A stretch of 64,000 nucleotides of DNA from Pyrus communis (Eukaryota > Streptophyta > Magnoliopsida > Rosales > Rosaceae), in assembly GCF_963583255.1 (NCBI RefSeq), contig NC_084815.1:5441724-5505723 (forward strand). The letters run 5' to 3'. This document shows, in pieces, positions 36,470 to 47,988 of the stretch. Made by a program: the position numbers and the translations under genes. Within the stretch, counting starts at the first letter, position 1. Every line of letters starts with the position of its first letter. The notes beneath the pieces are model-generated. The model did no database searches. It saw only the letters and a list, made by a program, of their open reading frames with translations, and was not told where the DNA came from.

Positions 36470-36660
36470 AAATGAATCCTCTCCGGATTTCCTTCTACCT
36501 AATCCACCTAACTCGAAATTTGAACTGTTAAAATTTGATCAAACGATTACAAACAAGATGTCCATTTAAAAATGATAATAACTGTAACTGTTTGATCAAA
36601 TTTCAACTGTTTAAATTACAAATTAGATGAAAAGGCATCGAGAGAAGACATTTTCCTTTT
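36470..36660. mobile_element. MITE-like palindromic repeat (copy 2)
   Basis: Contains AAATTTGATCAAACGATTAC and AACTGTTTGATCAAATTTCA arms like the repeat at 10930-11090. The outer arms are diverged. Confidence 0.5.
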
Positions 36661-37195
36661 TTCTTCTGTTCTTTTGCCAGATCCGACCGCTGTTTGGGTG
36701 AGCTGTAGATGGACTTCGAGCTTAAACAGTGAGCGAACCAATAACTATTTTATAAATGAATCGGTTCGATTTTAACTAAAACCTTAACTGAATCAAACCA
36801 AACCAAAATATTATTGTGCAGTTTGGTTTGGCCGGTTTGGCCATATACCAATTTCTATTTTTTTGCATTTCATTTTACTATATAAAATCACGCTCTTTTC
36901 TAATTTGTAAATCTCTAACATGCTATATTAGTTTCTCTAACATGCTAGATATCAAACAAGCATGCTTCTTTTTTAATGATAATATTGTTGTGAAACTAAT
37001 TATTGAGAGAGAAAATAAAGCGTACATGGACTAGAGAATAGAGAATGTGAGAAGGGCTTGAAAAATTGTGTGTAATTTCTCATGCCTAGTGTCTTTATTT
37101 ATAATTTTATATTAATCATGATGGACTTTCTTGCCTTACAAGTAATACAAAATCTATAAGAATTTAATTTCCAAATCCTATTAGGATTACTACTC

Positions 37196-38173
37196 TAATA
37201 GCGTGTTTACCAACCGAGGTTGGAATGAAATGAAAAGGAATCATTTCCAATTGAAAGGATTCCATAGTCTACTAAAATTTTAGGAAATAAAAAACACATG
37301 GAGCCCATCTAAAACCCGGACTCACACTACGGAAATTCTCGGATTTGGATTCTTAGGAGAGACCCGGTATTTGGATTCCTAGAAACTCTTCATCCGGATT
37401 CTAACTTTTATACCGAAACGACCCTCATGATTTTTGGCTAATCTGAAAGTACCCCAACAACTTCACCTTTCCAACCCATCACAGAGTCCTGCAATTTCAT
37501 CTTTATTAACTCACGGTGAGCTCCAACGGCGATGGCGGTGCAAACAAATACAAAACCACATACAATGATACAAATCAAAACAATCATGAGAATCAAGTTT
37601 CTAACAAAACCCAGAATAATAGAGAGATATGGGTTCCTTCGCACCTCTATTTTGAGAACCAAAGAGGACGGAGAAATTTTTTTTTTTCCTTGAAGATGGA
37701 GACCGTCCTGTTTTGAGAACCAAAGAGGGCTCTGACCTCTTTTCTTCTTACTACTTATTGCAATTTATTTTTCTCTTTAATAAATTATTTTATGAAATGT
37801 TTTTTTTATTCTTAAAATCAAATAGAGATAGATGTGCTTCTACAGGGTACTAAAATGTAAAAATATTTGTTAAATGTTTGCTCTTTGATCTTAACTCCTA
37901 ACTAAAATGTTATTAAAAATAAATATAGGATAAAATAAAACAAAAAACAATAAGGGCATTTCAGTAATCTTATTGATTTATATTCTGATTCATCTGAATT
38001 AGTAAACAACTTATATGAATTAAAGTTCATTCATACTCTGATTCTAGAACATTTAGGTAAACAGTTTCAACAGTAATTCGATTCTAACTCCTTATCAATC
38101 CAATTCCTCTTCAATTCAATTCTTCCTCAATCCAATTCCTCTATTTTGATTACAGTTACATAAACGCGCCATT
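37196..38173. mobile_element. ~980-bp TIR element inside the Copia remnant
   Basis: The left end TAATAGCGTGTTTACCAAC and the reverse-complemented right end TAATGGCGCGTTTATGTAAC match imperfectly. The subterminal regions are rich in GGAATGAAATGAAAAGGAA and TCAATCCAATTCCTC words, also complementary. The duplication is either TA, or TAA/TTA if read asymmetrically, so the superfamily is left open. Short frames at 37438-37716 have no domain. Confidence 0.55.
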
Positions 38174-39527
38174 AGTTTACACAACCACGTAAGTTATAAA
38201 GTACGATTCACAATAGTCCCCTTTGACTTATACAACTTAAGAAGTAGTCATATCAAGATCGTCATGATTAGGAGATGTTGTTGTTGTCAGTCTCATTTGG
38301 CACATACAATGCATACGTGAGTCTCAAATTAAGGGTGCATATAAGGAGATAGTCTCACCAAACCCTACTATGGTAAACCCAGTGGGACAAACAGTCTAAA
38401 GAATAAAAAGGTGAGTTAATGCAATGTTGTCACTTGACATCTTCAAGTTACATTAAGTAGTAGAAAATGTACACTAGGTTATGACCATCCCGATGTGGGT
38501 GCCTTATCAAAACCTTATCAGGTTAGCAAAAACCTAATGGGAAAATGGTCCTAATCTAAGGAAAAAAAAAAATACATTGAGGTCAAGTGAGTATACTTTA
38601 AGATGCTCCCTTGAGAACTACAAGCGTTGCAAATGAGATAAGGTAAGCAATCCAATTCCTTGGTAAGCTTTTGACAGGTAGACATTGGCTGTAACTTCAT
38701 GAAGAGATCGACGAGGTAGTTTTGGATTCTAATCTACTTAACCTGAGGCTTCTAATGCTTTGATGATAAGTTATACATAATAAGCTTGGCGTTGACTTCA
38801 TTGAATTGTCTAGTCGAGATAAGCAGCATGGTCTTCATGGATCGTTGTTAGGACTCAACAATGGGTGGATACATGTGGCATAATGCTTCGAACAACTCCC
38901 ATGTACACGTGTGCGTTGTGTAGGGTAATGAACAAGTCATGGTTCGAAAACATTGAAAATAAGGTCAATTATGTGAACCTCCAAGATATTGCCCTACTTT
39001 ATAACGGTAAAGACATAAACATTTGAAAACGTCTCTTGTGCGGGTTTGATGAGAAGCCGATGTCAACATAACAAAAAGGCAAACATCATCCGAGGATCAG
39101 AGAGGTTGGATCCGCTCAAGATGCATAAGGATAAGCCCAAATTTGCAGTAATGGAAAAACATCACTAATACCAATCCATTACCAGTGTGTAACTGTAATG
39201 TTGCATCTTTACCAACAAATCAATAATGAATGAGATGTCCTACCTTATGCAATGAGCTGAGTATAAAAAAAGTGTAAGTTGAATTTAGATGTGAAACTTT
39301 GGGTTCCAAAGCCTCTTTAAGAGTCTCATATGCATCGTGCATATGGATGATCATGGGTGTACTCAAAATCAACACCTTTTGGATGTGGTTTGATAGGTGG
39401 ACCAAAAAACAATCAGAACAATGCTCAAACTTCAAGTCAAGGCATGACACAAGTTTTTCCAAGATCATTGTTCTCAAATTCCGACTTCAGGTACAAGGCA
39501 GTTTTCTCATGCTCTTCGAGAGTCTTA

Positions 39528-39870
39528 GGGCTGGTTTGGTATTGCTGTGCTTTGAAAAAAAAAGTTGCTTCTGCTGTACTGTGAGAATAAGCAGCTGTGA
39601 AATAAAGTAGCAGAGTGTTTGGTAAACCTTTTTGTAAAAGTGCTTTTGAAAAAAAAAAGTAGTATTATAGTGTTTGGTAAACTTTTATGTAAAACAGATG
39701 TGAAAAAAGCCGGTTTTTCAAAGCTGGGTTTTGCAGCTTCTTGTTTTTGGCTTTTTTTCACTCAAAACTGTGAAAAAAAGCTGAAGCTAAATGTTTACCA
39801 AACACAAAAACAACTCCCAGCTTTTTTTTATACTAGCTTTTTTCAGACCACCTCAGTACCAAACCAGGCC
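39528..39870. mobile_element. Tourist-like MITE inserted in the Copia RT region
   Basis: The ends GGGCTGGTTTGGTATTG and, on the other strand, GGCCTGGTTTGGTACTG are inverted repeats. TTA occurs at both flanks (39525-39527 and 39871-39873), the 3-bp target site of PIF/Harbinger MITEs. The interior is symmetrical, with GTTTGGTAAAC words. It separates YVDD from the following RT segment, so it inserted into the retrotransposon. Confidence 0.82.
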
Positions 39871-40370
39871 TTAGTAAGATTATGTCATCGACATAGATTG
39901 CAACTCTAAACAAGTTCAAAATACTTCTTAATGAACACGTAAACAGCATAATTTATTCACATATCCCTAATTGATCAAACAATCACTTAGATGGGTATAC
40001 CACATCCGTGAACACCTAATTTCAGTTGAAAGGGTGTTATGTGGTCTAGAACTATTTAAACCAGTCCATGTAATTCTTGATGAACTTACATGTAAATATT
40101 TGTATCAAAATCTCCTATTAAGATACTTTGTTACCACACTCATAAGCTACAATCACTAACACGGTGTTTGCACCATAAGGTGTGCATTATGTCGCACAAT
40201 CTCATTCATCTCATTATGCTTTCTCTCACACTTGTAACATGATAGGGTTATCTTGGCAATGTGAAACGATAGGTCCAAACACATTTTGATAAGCATTGTA
40301 ATTCCTCATGCCTAGTATCTCCAAACCCTATTAGAGTAACTACTCTAATACAAGAAATTGTGTAGAGGTA

Positions 40371-41409
40371 CTTAAGTATAAGGGGTCTTCCCACCTATCA
40401 GGTTGGTCTTTTGGGTTGGGCTCTTTCCTTGGGCTTGAGTCCTAACACTAACTTGTTGGAATTGTATAAGTTTGGCAATAAAACAAGGTGGGCTCTTGCA
40501 AAACAAAATAAGAAGAAAGTACACCAAGATGTGTTTCAGGCGTCGGTAGGTATTAGAAACAACGGCAGCGGCACGAGGAGTTAACAACTGGACGTGACCT
40601 TTTGGAGTTCTTTTTGTGGTCAATTTTTGTAGTTTAGATGGTGACCGATGTACTTTTGCTAACATCAAAAGGATAAATTTGATGTAGTTGTTACCTGTAC
40701 CCGTGGAAGAATAAGTGTGGCCACAATCTGTTTTGCATGGCTGGTATTTGGTAATTAGTAGTAGAGCACTGGTTCATCTCTTTAAAATTTTGACAATTTC
40801 ATCCCTAATTTATTTTCTTAAATTCCTTTATGTGCTAATACTCCTGTTGTCCTTGGTAAAATATCCAAACCATGAGTCTCTAGAGGGTCTTTACAAAAGT
40901 CCACCAAGTTAGGAATTGACCCTGCTATTTCAAGGATAGTTTGCTGTCTATGACTGAGGATTGAATAACTCAATAACTACAATTTCAAGGTATATTGAAG
41001 GAAGATATGGAAAATTCACGTCGGACTTAAGGATTTTTCTTCAATACGTTAATGTAGGGAGTACATGCATGTTTTTACCCACTAGATTGGCTGATTATGA
41101 TTTTATCTAAGAGTCAAATTTATGCTTATAGTGATTAGGTTAACGTATTGATGAAAATTTGCAGTGCAAAAGGTAGAAGGTGAGTTACTCATTAAAGAAA
41201 GTTATCCAAAAATCACTTTAGTTAAAATGGTAGGATTAGAAGAGATAAGTTTCATTCATGTCGATTCCACTACTAATTCTCTCAAATTGAAAATTCATTA
41301 ATCTCTACATTTAATATAACGTCTCTTTTATGAGTTATGTACAATCTAATCGAATCCTGGACACCAAACCACCCCTCGGAACTCATACAAATCATCTACC
41401 TCTACAATT
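40371..41409. other. Intergenic region with a degenerate paralogous fragment
   Basis: AT-rich DNA. The only recognisable content is the motif fragment at 40872-40950 (separate entry). The minus frame at 40372-40668 has no domain I recognise. Confidence 0.5.
40872..40950 (-). pseudogene. Fragment resembling the C-terminus of the neighbouring 157-aa gene
   Basis: On the minus strand a frame reads LEIAGSIPNLVDF, against FEIPGPIPDLVDLY at the end of the gene at 41410-42159. Nucleotide similarity extends across CAATTCCTAACTTGGTGGAC. No exon 1 counterpart was found nearby. It looks like the leftover of a local duplication about 0.5 kb downstream of the intact copy. Confidence 0.55.
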
Positions 41410-42159
41410 TTAGATTCCAAAAGCATACAAGTCCACCAAGTCAGGAATTGGCCCAGGAATTTCAAAATTTAAAGGCAACTCATCTTCCTCCGGCACATCT
41501 CGGAAGAAATCAGATTCAAATTCCATCATGTCAGATTCTCTTGTTTTGTGGTTCTCTTTTTCGATTTCCAGTTCTTTGCTATAGTTGGTGATGGAGTTGT
41601 CTGTGTAGTTCATTGACTTGCTGTTCAAGTGCACACTTTGTGCATTAATGTCCATCACCTGATACACACAAATTAATTGAAACTTGTGAGCAATGTTTTT
41701 ATACAAGAAAAAAAATTTATGAATAATTTTGCATTCAAGGCGATATTAGTGGCAAGATTTCTAGGGTTAGGAAGACCATACCAGTGAGTAAAAAGAACTT
41801 ATATGTTATATAAAAAAATTTATATTGCATATTATACGTTTGACCAATTAACCAGAGTAGTGTGTCCATCCTCTTGAGAAAGAATTCATATACAAAATTA
41901 AAAAAAATTATAAATCGAGATTTTGAAGAAGTACCTGAGTCATAATCTGCGAAGTGCTGCTTCTTTTTTTTTTGTCGGCCGGGAATCCAGCCAAACCTTC
42001 AACTAGAAAACTTGAAGGACGATTTCTTCGTACCGATATGGTTTTACTCCTTGGTTTTCGACTTATATTTTGGGGTAAGTATTCAATTATAGACCGGAGA
42101 TTATCGTTCTTGGCGGAAGAATACTTTTTGGGACTTCCTCGACCTTGAACACAATTCAT
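41410..42159 (-). CDS. Two-exon gene for a 157-aa protein of unknown function with an EIPGPIPDLVDLY tail
   Basis: Exon 1 is 41935-42159 (starts MNCVQGRGSPKKYSS) and exon 2 is 41410-41658. The intron has GT-AG ends (donor CAG|GTACTTC, acceptor TATCAG|GTGATG) and phase 0. The first 75 residues are strongly basic (KPRSKTISVRRNRPSSF, ADKKKRSS), suggesting nuclear localisation or nucleic-acid binding. The second half is acidic and Ser/Asn-rich (EFESDFFRDVPEEDELP) and ends with the hydrophobic EIPGPIPDLVDLYAFGI. The closing motif recurs in the gene at 56458-57327. No domain is recognised and there is no signal peptide or membrane segment. Gene structure supports a real gene, with no frame damage, but the function is open. 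Confidence 0.6.
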
Positions 42160-43450
42160 GGTTTTGCTACAGACTAAGAATTCGATAATCTGTATGTGAA
42201 AAACCAGATGGAGAGTGAGAACGTTGGATGTTTAGGGTTAGGGGATCTATTATGTAGAGTTACATCATTCTACGTTCCTAGTCCAAATTGGACATGGACT
42301 AGCTTAATCCTTTTGTACAACTGATTATTTAGTTATACCAATCTTTTGATATTCCTAATCAAGCATGGATTCACAATATGACTGGTGGGCTATAGCCTAA
42401 GGCAATTTTTGGATTTAAAAAAAAAAAGAAAAAAGAAAAGAAACATGTAGTGTTGTAAGCCTAAGTTGTCTAATTCGAAACTATCTTGGGCTTCTTTGAT
42501 AAAATTAGCCTACCTCGAGCGGAAGGGAAAATTAGTCTGCCCCTAAAATCTTTTGTAGCAAATCCGTCCTTGTTCTTAATTTATTTCCATCTGTAAGTAA
42601 GAATTTCAAGTTTGACTCACTTGAATGTTGAGTTCGAAACTTAAATATTATAGCTTATCTATTATGTGACTTAACCTATTCTCCATTCCTCATAGTAGAA
42701 TATCATCATTTAAAAAGAAAATTCTTTTTGTAGAACCAAAAAAGAAAAAACTAAATATGGAAATATGAAATTCTACGTATGTATTGATCATAATTTTACT
42801 TTTGCTTTTTTTTTTGTGCAAGAAAATATCCTTAGTGGACAAGGAAGTTCAAAGTCTCCAAAACCCTGAACTTGCTTACTCAATTGCATTTTCCATGGGA
42901 TGTAACTCTACATTATTACTTGCCACTTAGCATAACGGTTTATTGATATTACTTGTAAGTGAAATATTTTATATTTGATCTTCAAAAGAGAATTCAAACC
43001 AAATTATTATGGTCACCCTATTATTAGGTTTAGTTCACTCCCACAATCAATACTGTAAATAATATTGAATGTATTAAAAAACTCTACATTATTACTTAGA
43101 ATCGAAAAGTGATCTAGTTGTTTAGGTATCATAATACGAGTGTGATACCTTTATTTTTTTCATTGCTTATGTATAAGTAAACGCAAAAAAAAAAGAGTCA
43201 TGAATTAGACTAATACACCAATGCTTTCCATACCTATTTCCAGTTAACGAATTGACACTTTTTTTTTTCTTGTTAACAAAGGGGCAGAAAATGTCATTAG
43301 GCCAAGCAACCCCTGCTACATCAACAAATAGAAGGACATCGACACAATGGAGGAACTTGATCTAAAAATACTGAACTCAAATTGTAAGATCAACCCAAAC
43401 AAGTTAAATCATCAGCGATAAAATTCAATTCTCGATACCCATATCATTTA
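42160..43450. other. Intergenic region with SINE-like fragments
   Basis: At 42585-42690 (CATCTGTAAGTAAGAATTTC ... TATTATGTGACTTAACC) and 42925-43060 (ACTTGTAAGTGAAATATTTT ... GAATTCAAACCAAATTATTA) there are plus-strand fragments resembling the window's SINEs. The rest is AT-rich with poly-A/T runs. No gene seen. Confidence 0.45.
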
Positions 43451-43763
43451 GAGCAACTCCAGCGTTGCAAAGGCCCCATAGGGCAACTTACTATTTAATT
43501 TTATTTGGTGTGTTTTTTAAGTTCATTTGGTGTATTTGTTTTTATTTGGTATGTTTATGTAATTTTATTTGGTGTGTTTATGTCGTTTGAATAAAGATTC
43601 TCTTAGTTTAAATAAATTACCAAATTAAATAAATATACTCTTAGTTTAAATAAAGTACTAAATTCAATAAATTGGAAACAACATAAAGTACTCTATCTAA
43701 TAAATAAGAAATTACAACCCAAAGTGATTGGAAAATTATGGGTTCCGATTAAAAACAAATTCT

Positions 43764-44293
43764 CTAGTCCTTTGTGAATGGAAAATCATCACCTAACCAA
43801 TTTGTGGTGCTAGGACCATCTCCACTTGCTCTCGCTTCTCTTGCGTGCCTCTTTTGCACCACGTCCACTTTCTCCGAATTCCAAAAATATTTAGAATTCC
43901 GAGACATCGCCTCTATAGGCTCCTTCATAATGTCATGATCTTGTTGAGCCCTTCTTTCTTCTTTAAGCTCTTCCCTTTCTTGCCTAAGTAGCTCTCTTTC
44001 TCTCTCATTAACTTGAAATAATCTCTCAACAACTGCACTCCCTTTTCTCTTTGAAGCCTTCTTACCTTGAGGCCTAATTGGATAATAGGTCAACCCCGAC
44101 GCTTGTTCAGGGGGCATTTCCGACACTTCTTCTGTGTCAGTTTCATGAACAGGCATAAAGTGTAGAGGGGTGTTGTTCATGACAACTTCTGGACCGACAG
44201 ACACAACTTTGAATTTAGGACAATCTTTGACAATATTCCAACATTCCCACCAGGTGAATGGTTTGTTTTTGTTTTTGGTTTTGGCATTATACC
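43764..44293 (-). pseudogene. 3' part of a Harbinger ORF1-type protein (NAM-associated C-terminal domain-like)
   Basis: The readable part runs from YNAKTKNKNKPFTWWECWNI and VKDCPKF, typical of the end of the SANT-type domain, through RPQGKKASKRK and a charged helix rich in RERELLRQEREELKEER (probable coiled coil) to a stop at 43764. This architecture fits plant Harbinger ORF1 proteins, often annotated as glutathione S-transferase T3-like or NAM-associated, which bind the element ends together with the transposase. The upstream half is missing: the frame runs straight into the Tat LTR at 44293/44294, and the apparent ATG at 44409-44411 lies in the LTR, so it is not an authentic start. Confidence 0.72.
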
Positions 44294-44885
44294 TGTGGAG
44301 CCAAAAATAATCAAGAAGAATATAGAGGTGACACGTAGATTCTAGGGTAAAAAAGACAAAATTACCCTCAAGGAACATCGGAACTCCTTCGCGCGAGCAA
44401 TGGACAACCATCTCTCAATCAAGTCAAAAGTGCCCAAAATAGGTATTTATTCAAAACCTATTTCATCCATCCTTATCAACTATTATCCACAAGGTAATCC
44501 CCAAATCTTTCCTTTCAAATTATATTAATTAGCTAATTAATTGATTTATTATTCAATTAATTTATTAATTAGCTACAAATCATGAATCTCACCCAAAAAA
44601 GCATCCAGGTGGCCGGTCCCTATTCTCCCAAAGTGGCCGGCCACACCCTTATATAAAGACCCTCATTTTCTCCAAAACCTAAGTTCCAACTCTCTTGCAA
44701 AATTCTCTAAATTCTCCAAACACTTTTCTCTCAAAATTTTAACTTCGGCATCGGAGGTTCTTCGGCCAAAGCCCCCTCCCTAATTCATCATGGGCGCATG
44801 AGGCTTTTAGCCTTGACCTAAGGTGTTATTTGTTTTGTAGGTGCAATTTTGTCTAAGAAGCAACAGATGGAAATTTGCATCCACA
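44294..44885 (+). repeat. 5' LTR of the Tat-type element
   Basis: 592 bp, starting TGTGGAGCCAAAAATAATC and ending TTTGCATCCACA (TGTGGA/TCCACA tips). It is followed by AATTGGTGCTTTCATTGAGA at the primer-binding-site position. It contains the TATATAAAGACCC promoter-like box near 44650. Confidence 0.85.
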
Positions 44886-46299
44886 AATTGGTGCTTTCAT
44901 TGAGAGCCTTGATCAAACGCTCGTAAAAGACTCTCGCATTCAAGGTTTTTTGTTTTCTTGTTCACTTGTAGATTTTTCATACATTCTTGTTCTTGGAATT
45001 TTTATTTTTAAATTTTTTTCGATAAAACGTAAAAGATAAGTACAATGGCAAGAGATTCAGCAACCTCGACAAACGAAAATTCCAACGTTCAACGATTAGG
45101 ACCTCGATGATCTACGAGGCTCAACATAATGATGAGTAGAGCGGCACCACCCCCATGGGGCACCATCGTGGCAACCACCATGACAGCCACCATCGGCAAG
45201 GCCCATGACGCCACAACCATGTCCCAAACCATGACATTCAAGCCCACACAAGCCCAAGCTAAATGTGAGATGGCCTGAGCCACTCAAGCTTGATACGAAC
45301 CCAATACGTTGCCAAGCTGAGCCCTAGCTTCGCACCCATTTGCGCCACACGCAGAGCAACCTACTTCTGTGGCCTAGCCTGCTTCTGTGACCTTCCAAGT
45401 AGCCCAAATCGGTCCAAGATTAGTTCAACCATCCTAGCTTTAAATTTATGGGCCTACGATTGAACTAGGGGCATTTTCACCGCATTTCTCCGCGGATTTG
45501 ACATTTCCCAACTCAAATCTTGAGCTCAAAGTCTACCACACTTCCACTGCTCAAGGAGACGCATTCATTCCAAGCTTTTTCAATCCAAATGGCTAATAAC
45601 ACTTGCCTCAACAAGTCATAGAGTTGACGAGTGCCATTGCACAACAAACAACCTTGGTGAATCAGCTCTTGCAATGCATTGAGATGAAATGTACCCCAGA
45701 CGAAGTGTCCTAAAGTAGGACAAGGACAAACGAAGAACCTCTCCAGTAGCGTCCCGGCAAGCAGCCACTGGACCAGCCATGAACCGAGAGTTCGGACAAT
45801 GTACATTCGCGATTGGGCTTCCAAGATAGCGTATACTAACGTCTTAGTGTGCGGAGGAACGTGCACTCTCGACTAGGCCCATGGACGAGCATACATTCAC
45901 GGTTAGGACCACACTTCGATAGTCAACATAAGCAGTCTTCCAGGTGAATCATTTATTCGCGACTAGGCCTGCAAAGAGCATCCTCCACATCACATTGGAG
46001 TAAGCAGCACAATGGATAGAGAGAAGTAGTCACTCAATCCGGCTCAAGTTCAACCATCATATGAAGAAGTCCCTCGCCTACCAAGAAGGGACCACATGCA
46101 CTACTACCGTGGTATAGACGAGCCGAGCACGTAGAAGAACAACCTAGACCAGCAGGTCAAGACCGGGGGCAGCCGAGAGCTCTGCTACCCCCAACAAAGG
46201 CAAATTCAGGAAGAGGTAGAGAGATTATTAAATGAGCGATTGCATGATTTCCAACGCAACGAAGTGGCCGACGAAGTGCTACAACGAAACATGACCAAC

Positions 46300-46890
46300 A
46301 TGAGCAGGTCACCCTTCACGGACGAGATCGAGCAGGCAAAGCTTCTGCACGAGTTTAGCATTCCACATTTCACATCATTCAAATGAGATAGAGACCTGGA
46401 GAGACACTTAAAACAACGACAATCTCATATGCAAGATATTCCCCACCACTCTACAAGGCGAGGCGCAAGATTGGTTCTACACCCTACCACCATAATTCAT
46501 CGGGAATTTCGACAAAATTTCTTTTGTTTTCACCAAAGAATATTCATAACATCGCTTGATCAAGAAAAAGTCATACCATTTGTTCAACGTAAAGAAGAAC
46601 CCAAAGGAGTTGTTTCACAACTATATGAAGAGGTTCAAAGTAGAGAAGGCAAAGATAGTTGGCTGCAACAACTCGATAGCTAGAGCAGCTTTCCAAAAAA
46701 GACTCTCAGCAAACCACCCGTTATTTGGAGAATTGATCATGAAAGAAGATCTAACTCTGGCAGACTTTTTCGCTTTGGCAGATAAACATGCACTTTGGGA
46801 CGAGGTTCGCCGATGCACATTCAAGGAAAATCCAAGCAATCTTGAATATAAAGTTCCCCACTACTCTAAAGGAGATTCAAGGTTTGACTA
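46300..46890 (+). pseudogene. gag remnant of the Tat-type element
   Basis: Segments in different frames match a retrotransposon gag core: DEIEQAKLLHEFSIPHF, then in another frame HLFNVKKNPKELFHNYMKRF and FGELIMKEDLTLADFFALAD. Between them are a stop (TGA near 46385) and at least one frameshift near 46540-46560. The protein would form the virus-like particle core. It is not expressible as one product here. Confidence 0.75.
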
Positions 46891-47529
46891 GACAAGCTGC
46901 CGCATCTGAAGCAGCAATAAGCTCTACCCTCATACGAAAAGAGCTAAGAGCCTAACTACCGATATTCCACAGTTCAAAAGCTCTCATCGATGCAGAAACC
47001 AGCTATCAGAAATTCAAAAGCTAACTTTGGCGACAGTTGTTGCAACCCGAAAGCTCAAGTTATACCTTCAGACACACTCAGTCATCTTCATCAAGCACTA
47101 TTTTGCCCAATCTAGACACGCAATGATAAAGACGCAGACACTAACGGTGCAAAGTTTTTTATTTTATTTTTACGAATGCAACAACTCAACTCAAAAAGCA
47201 CGTTAAGGGCAAACAAACACTAGAATGACACTCAGAAGCAAGTTTTGTCCTTGTCGTCCAAAAAGATTCTACATAGGAGTAACATATACCGGCAAGTTGA
47301 GCACCACCTCCTACTGCGCGTCACACTACCTCAGATGACCCTGGCTCCATAATTTAGCTTTAGAGCGGCCCGATACAGGCCGTTGAGCATCTCCTACCAC
47401 GTGTAACATGGCCCCAGCTCCACGGCTCCTTACCGCACCTTCACGCCTAGCCTAGACGATGCAACAGAGCGGCCCAACGATACCCCGAATGTAGCTGAGC
47501 ATGCCCTAACCGCACCTGCTCCACCCCAT
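46891..47529 (+). mobile_element. Region where protease and reverse transcriptase are missing
   Basis: About 640 bp lies between the gag remnant and the RNase H remnant. An intact Tat element has roughly 2 kb or more of protease/RT sequence here. I find no DDSG protease motif and no YVDD-type RT motif. Confidence 0.5.
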
Positions 47530-47765
47530 GAAGACTTCTGCCATTTGCATGTTGACGGTGCATCCAACTACAAAGGTTTGGGAGCAGGCGTGGTCCTTGT
47601 CATCCCAGATGGTTCGATACCCAAGCAAGCGATCACTCTAGGCTTCAAAACATCCAACAATGAAGCAGAGTACGAAGCCCTACTGGCAGGCCTTCAAATG
47701 GCAAAAAACTTGACAGTGAAAAAGCTCACAATTCATTCTGATTCCCAGCTAATCACTAGCTAGAC
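47530..47765 (+). pseudogene. RNase H domain remnant of the Tat-type element
   Basis: Reads HVDGASNYKGLGAGVVLV ... NNEAEYEALLAGLQMA ... HSDSQLI, giving the Asp, Glu and Asp catalytic residues of an archaeal-type RNase H that degrades the RNA strand during reverse transcription. An in-frame TAG at 47761-47763 follows directly, and degraded sequence continues to the nested LTR at 47989. Confidence 0.82.
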
Positions 47766-47988
47766 TACTTGAGGCGTTTTAGACTTACACCCTTACTCAA
47801 GCAACGCTCTCACAGACACACTAGCAGGCCTAGGCTCCGCCCTCGACCACCAACTCAAACGCTCTATTTCGATGGAGTATCTAGATAAGCCAAGCATATA
47901 GGTAAAGCTGACAACCGAGGTGTCACAGGTTAGTACAACTCCTAATTTGCAAAGTTCTATTATAGACTACCTAGTCAATGGCACACTC

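Larger units (their letters stand above)
36001..36990. other. Intergenic region with SINE and MITE copies
   Basis: Contains the SINE fragment at 36225-36370 and the MITE-like repeat at 36470-36660. A short inverted pair, TGATGACCAATCAGCTG / GTGATTGGTCATCA, lies near 36104-36187. The remainder is AT-rich with no gene. Confidence 0.6.
36990..40370 (-). mobile_element. Degenerate Copia-type retrotransposon remnant
   Basis: On the minus strand near 39876-39915 a frame reads FRVAIYVDDIIL, containing the YVDD catalytic motif of Copia reverse transcriptase. Sequence upstream of it (39920-40060) resembles the DCLINQGYV segment. Downstream, across a MITE, KTALYLKSEFENNDLG is readable (39475-39525), and further degraded RT sequence with stops follows to about 39230. 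TTTCTCATGCCTAGTGTCT and GGATTACTACTCTAATA near 37070-37200 recur near 40300-40350, possibly LTR remnants. Frames are broken throughout and gag and integrase are not recognisable. Confidence 0.6.

Noticed and set aside
44294..44411. Treating the 215-codon minus frame at 43764-44411 as a complete gene starting at 44411
   Set aside because: The first ~39 codons lie in the Tat LTR. Only the part below 44294 is Harbinger ORF1-like.
45089..45287. Overlapping Met/His/Gly-rich minus frames
   Set aside because: They lie in the Tat element between the primer site and gag, on the wrong strand and without a domain.
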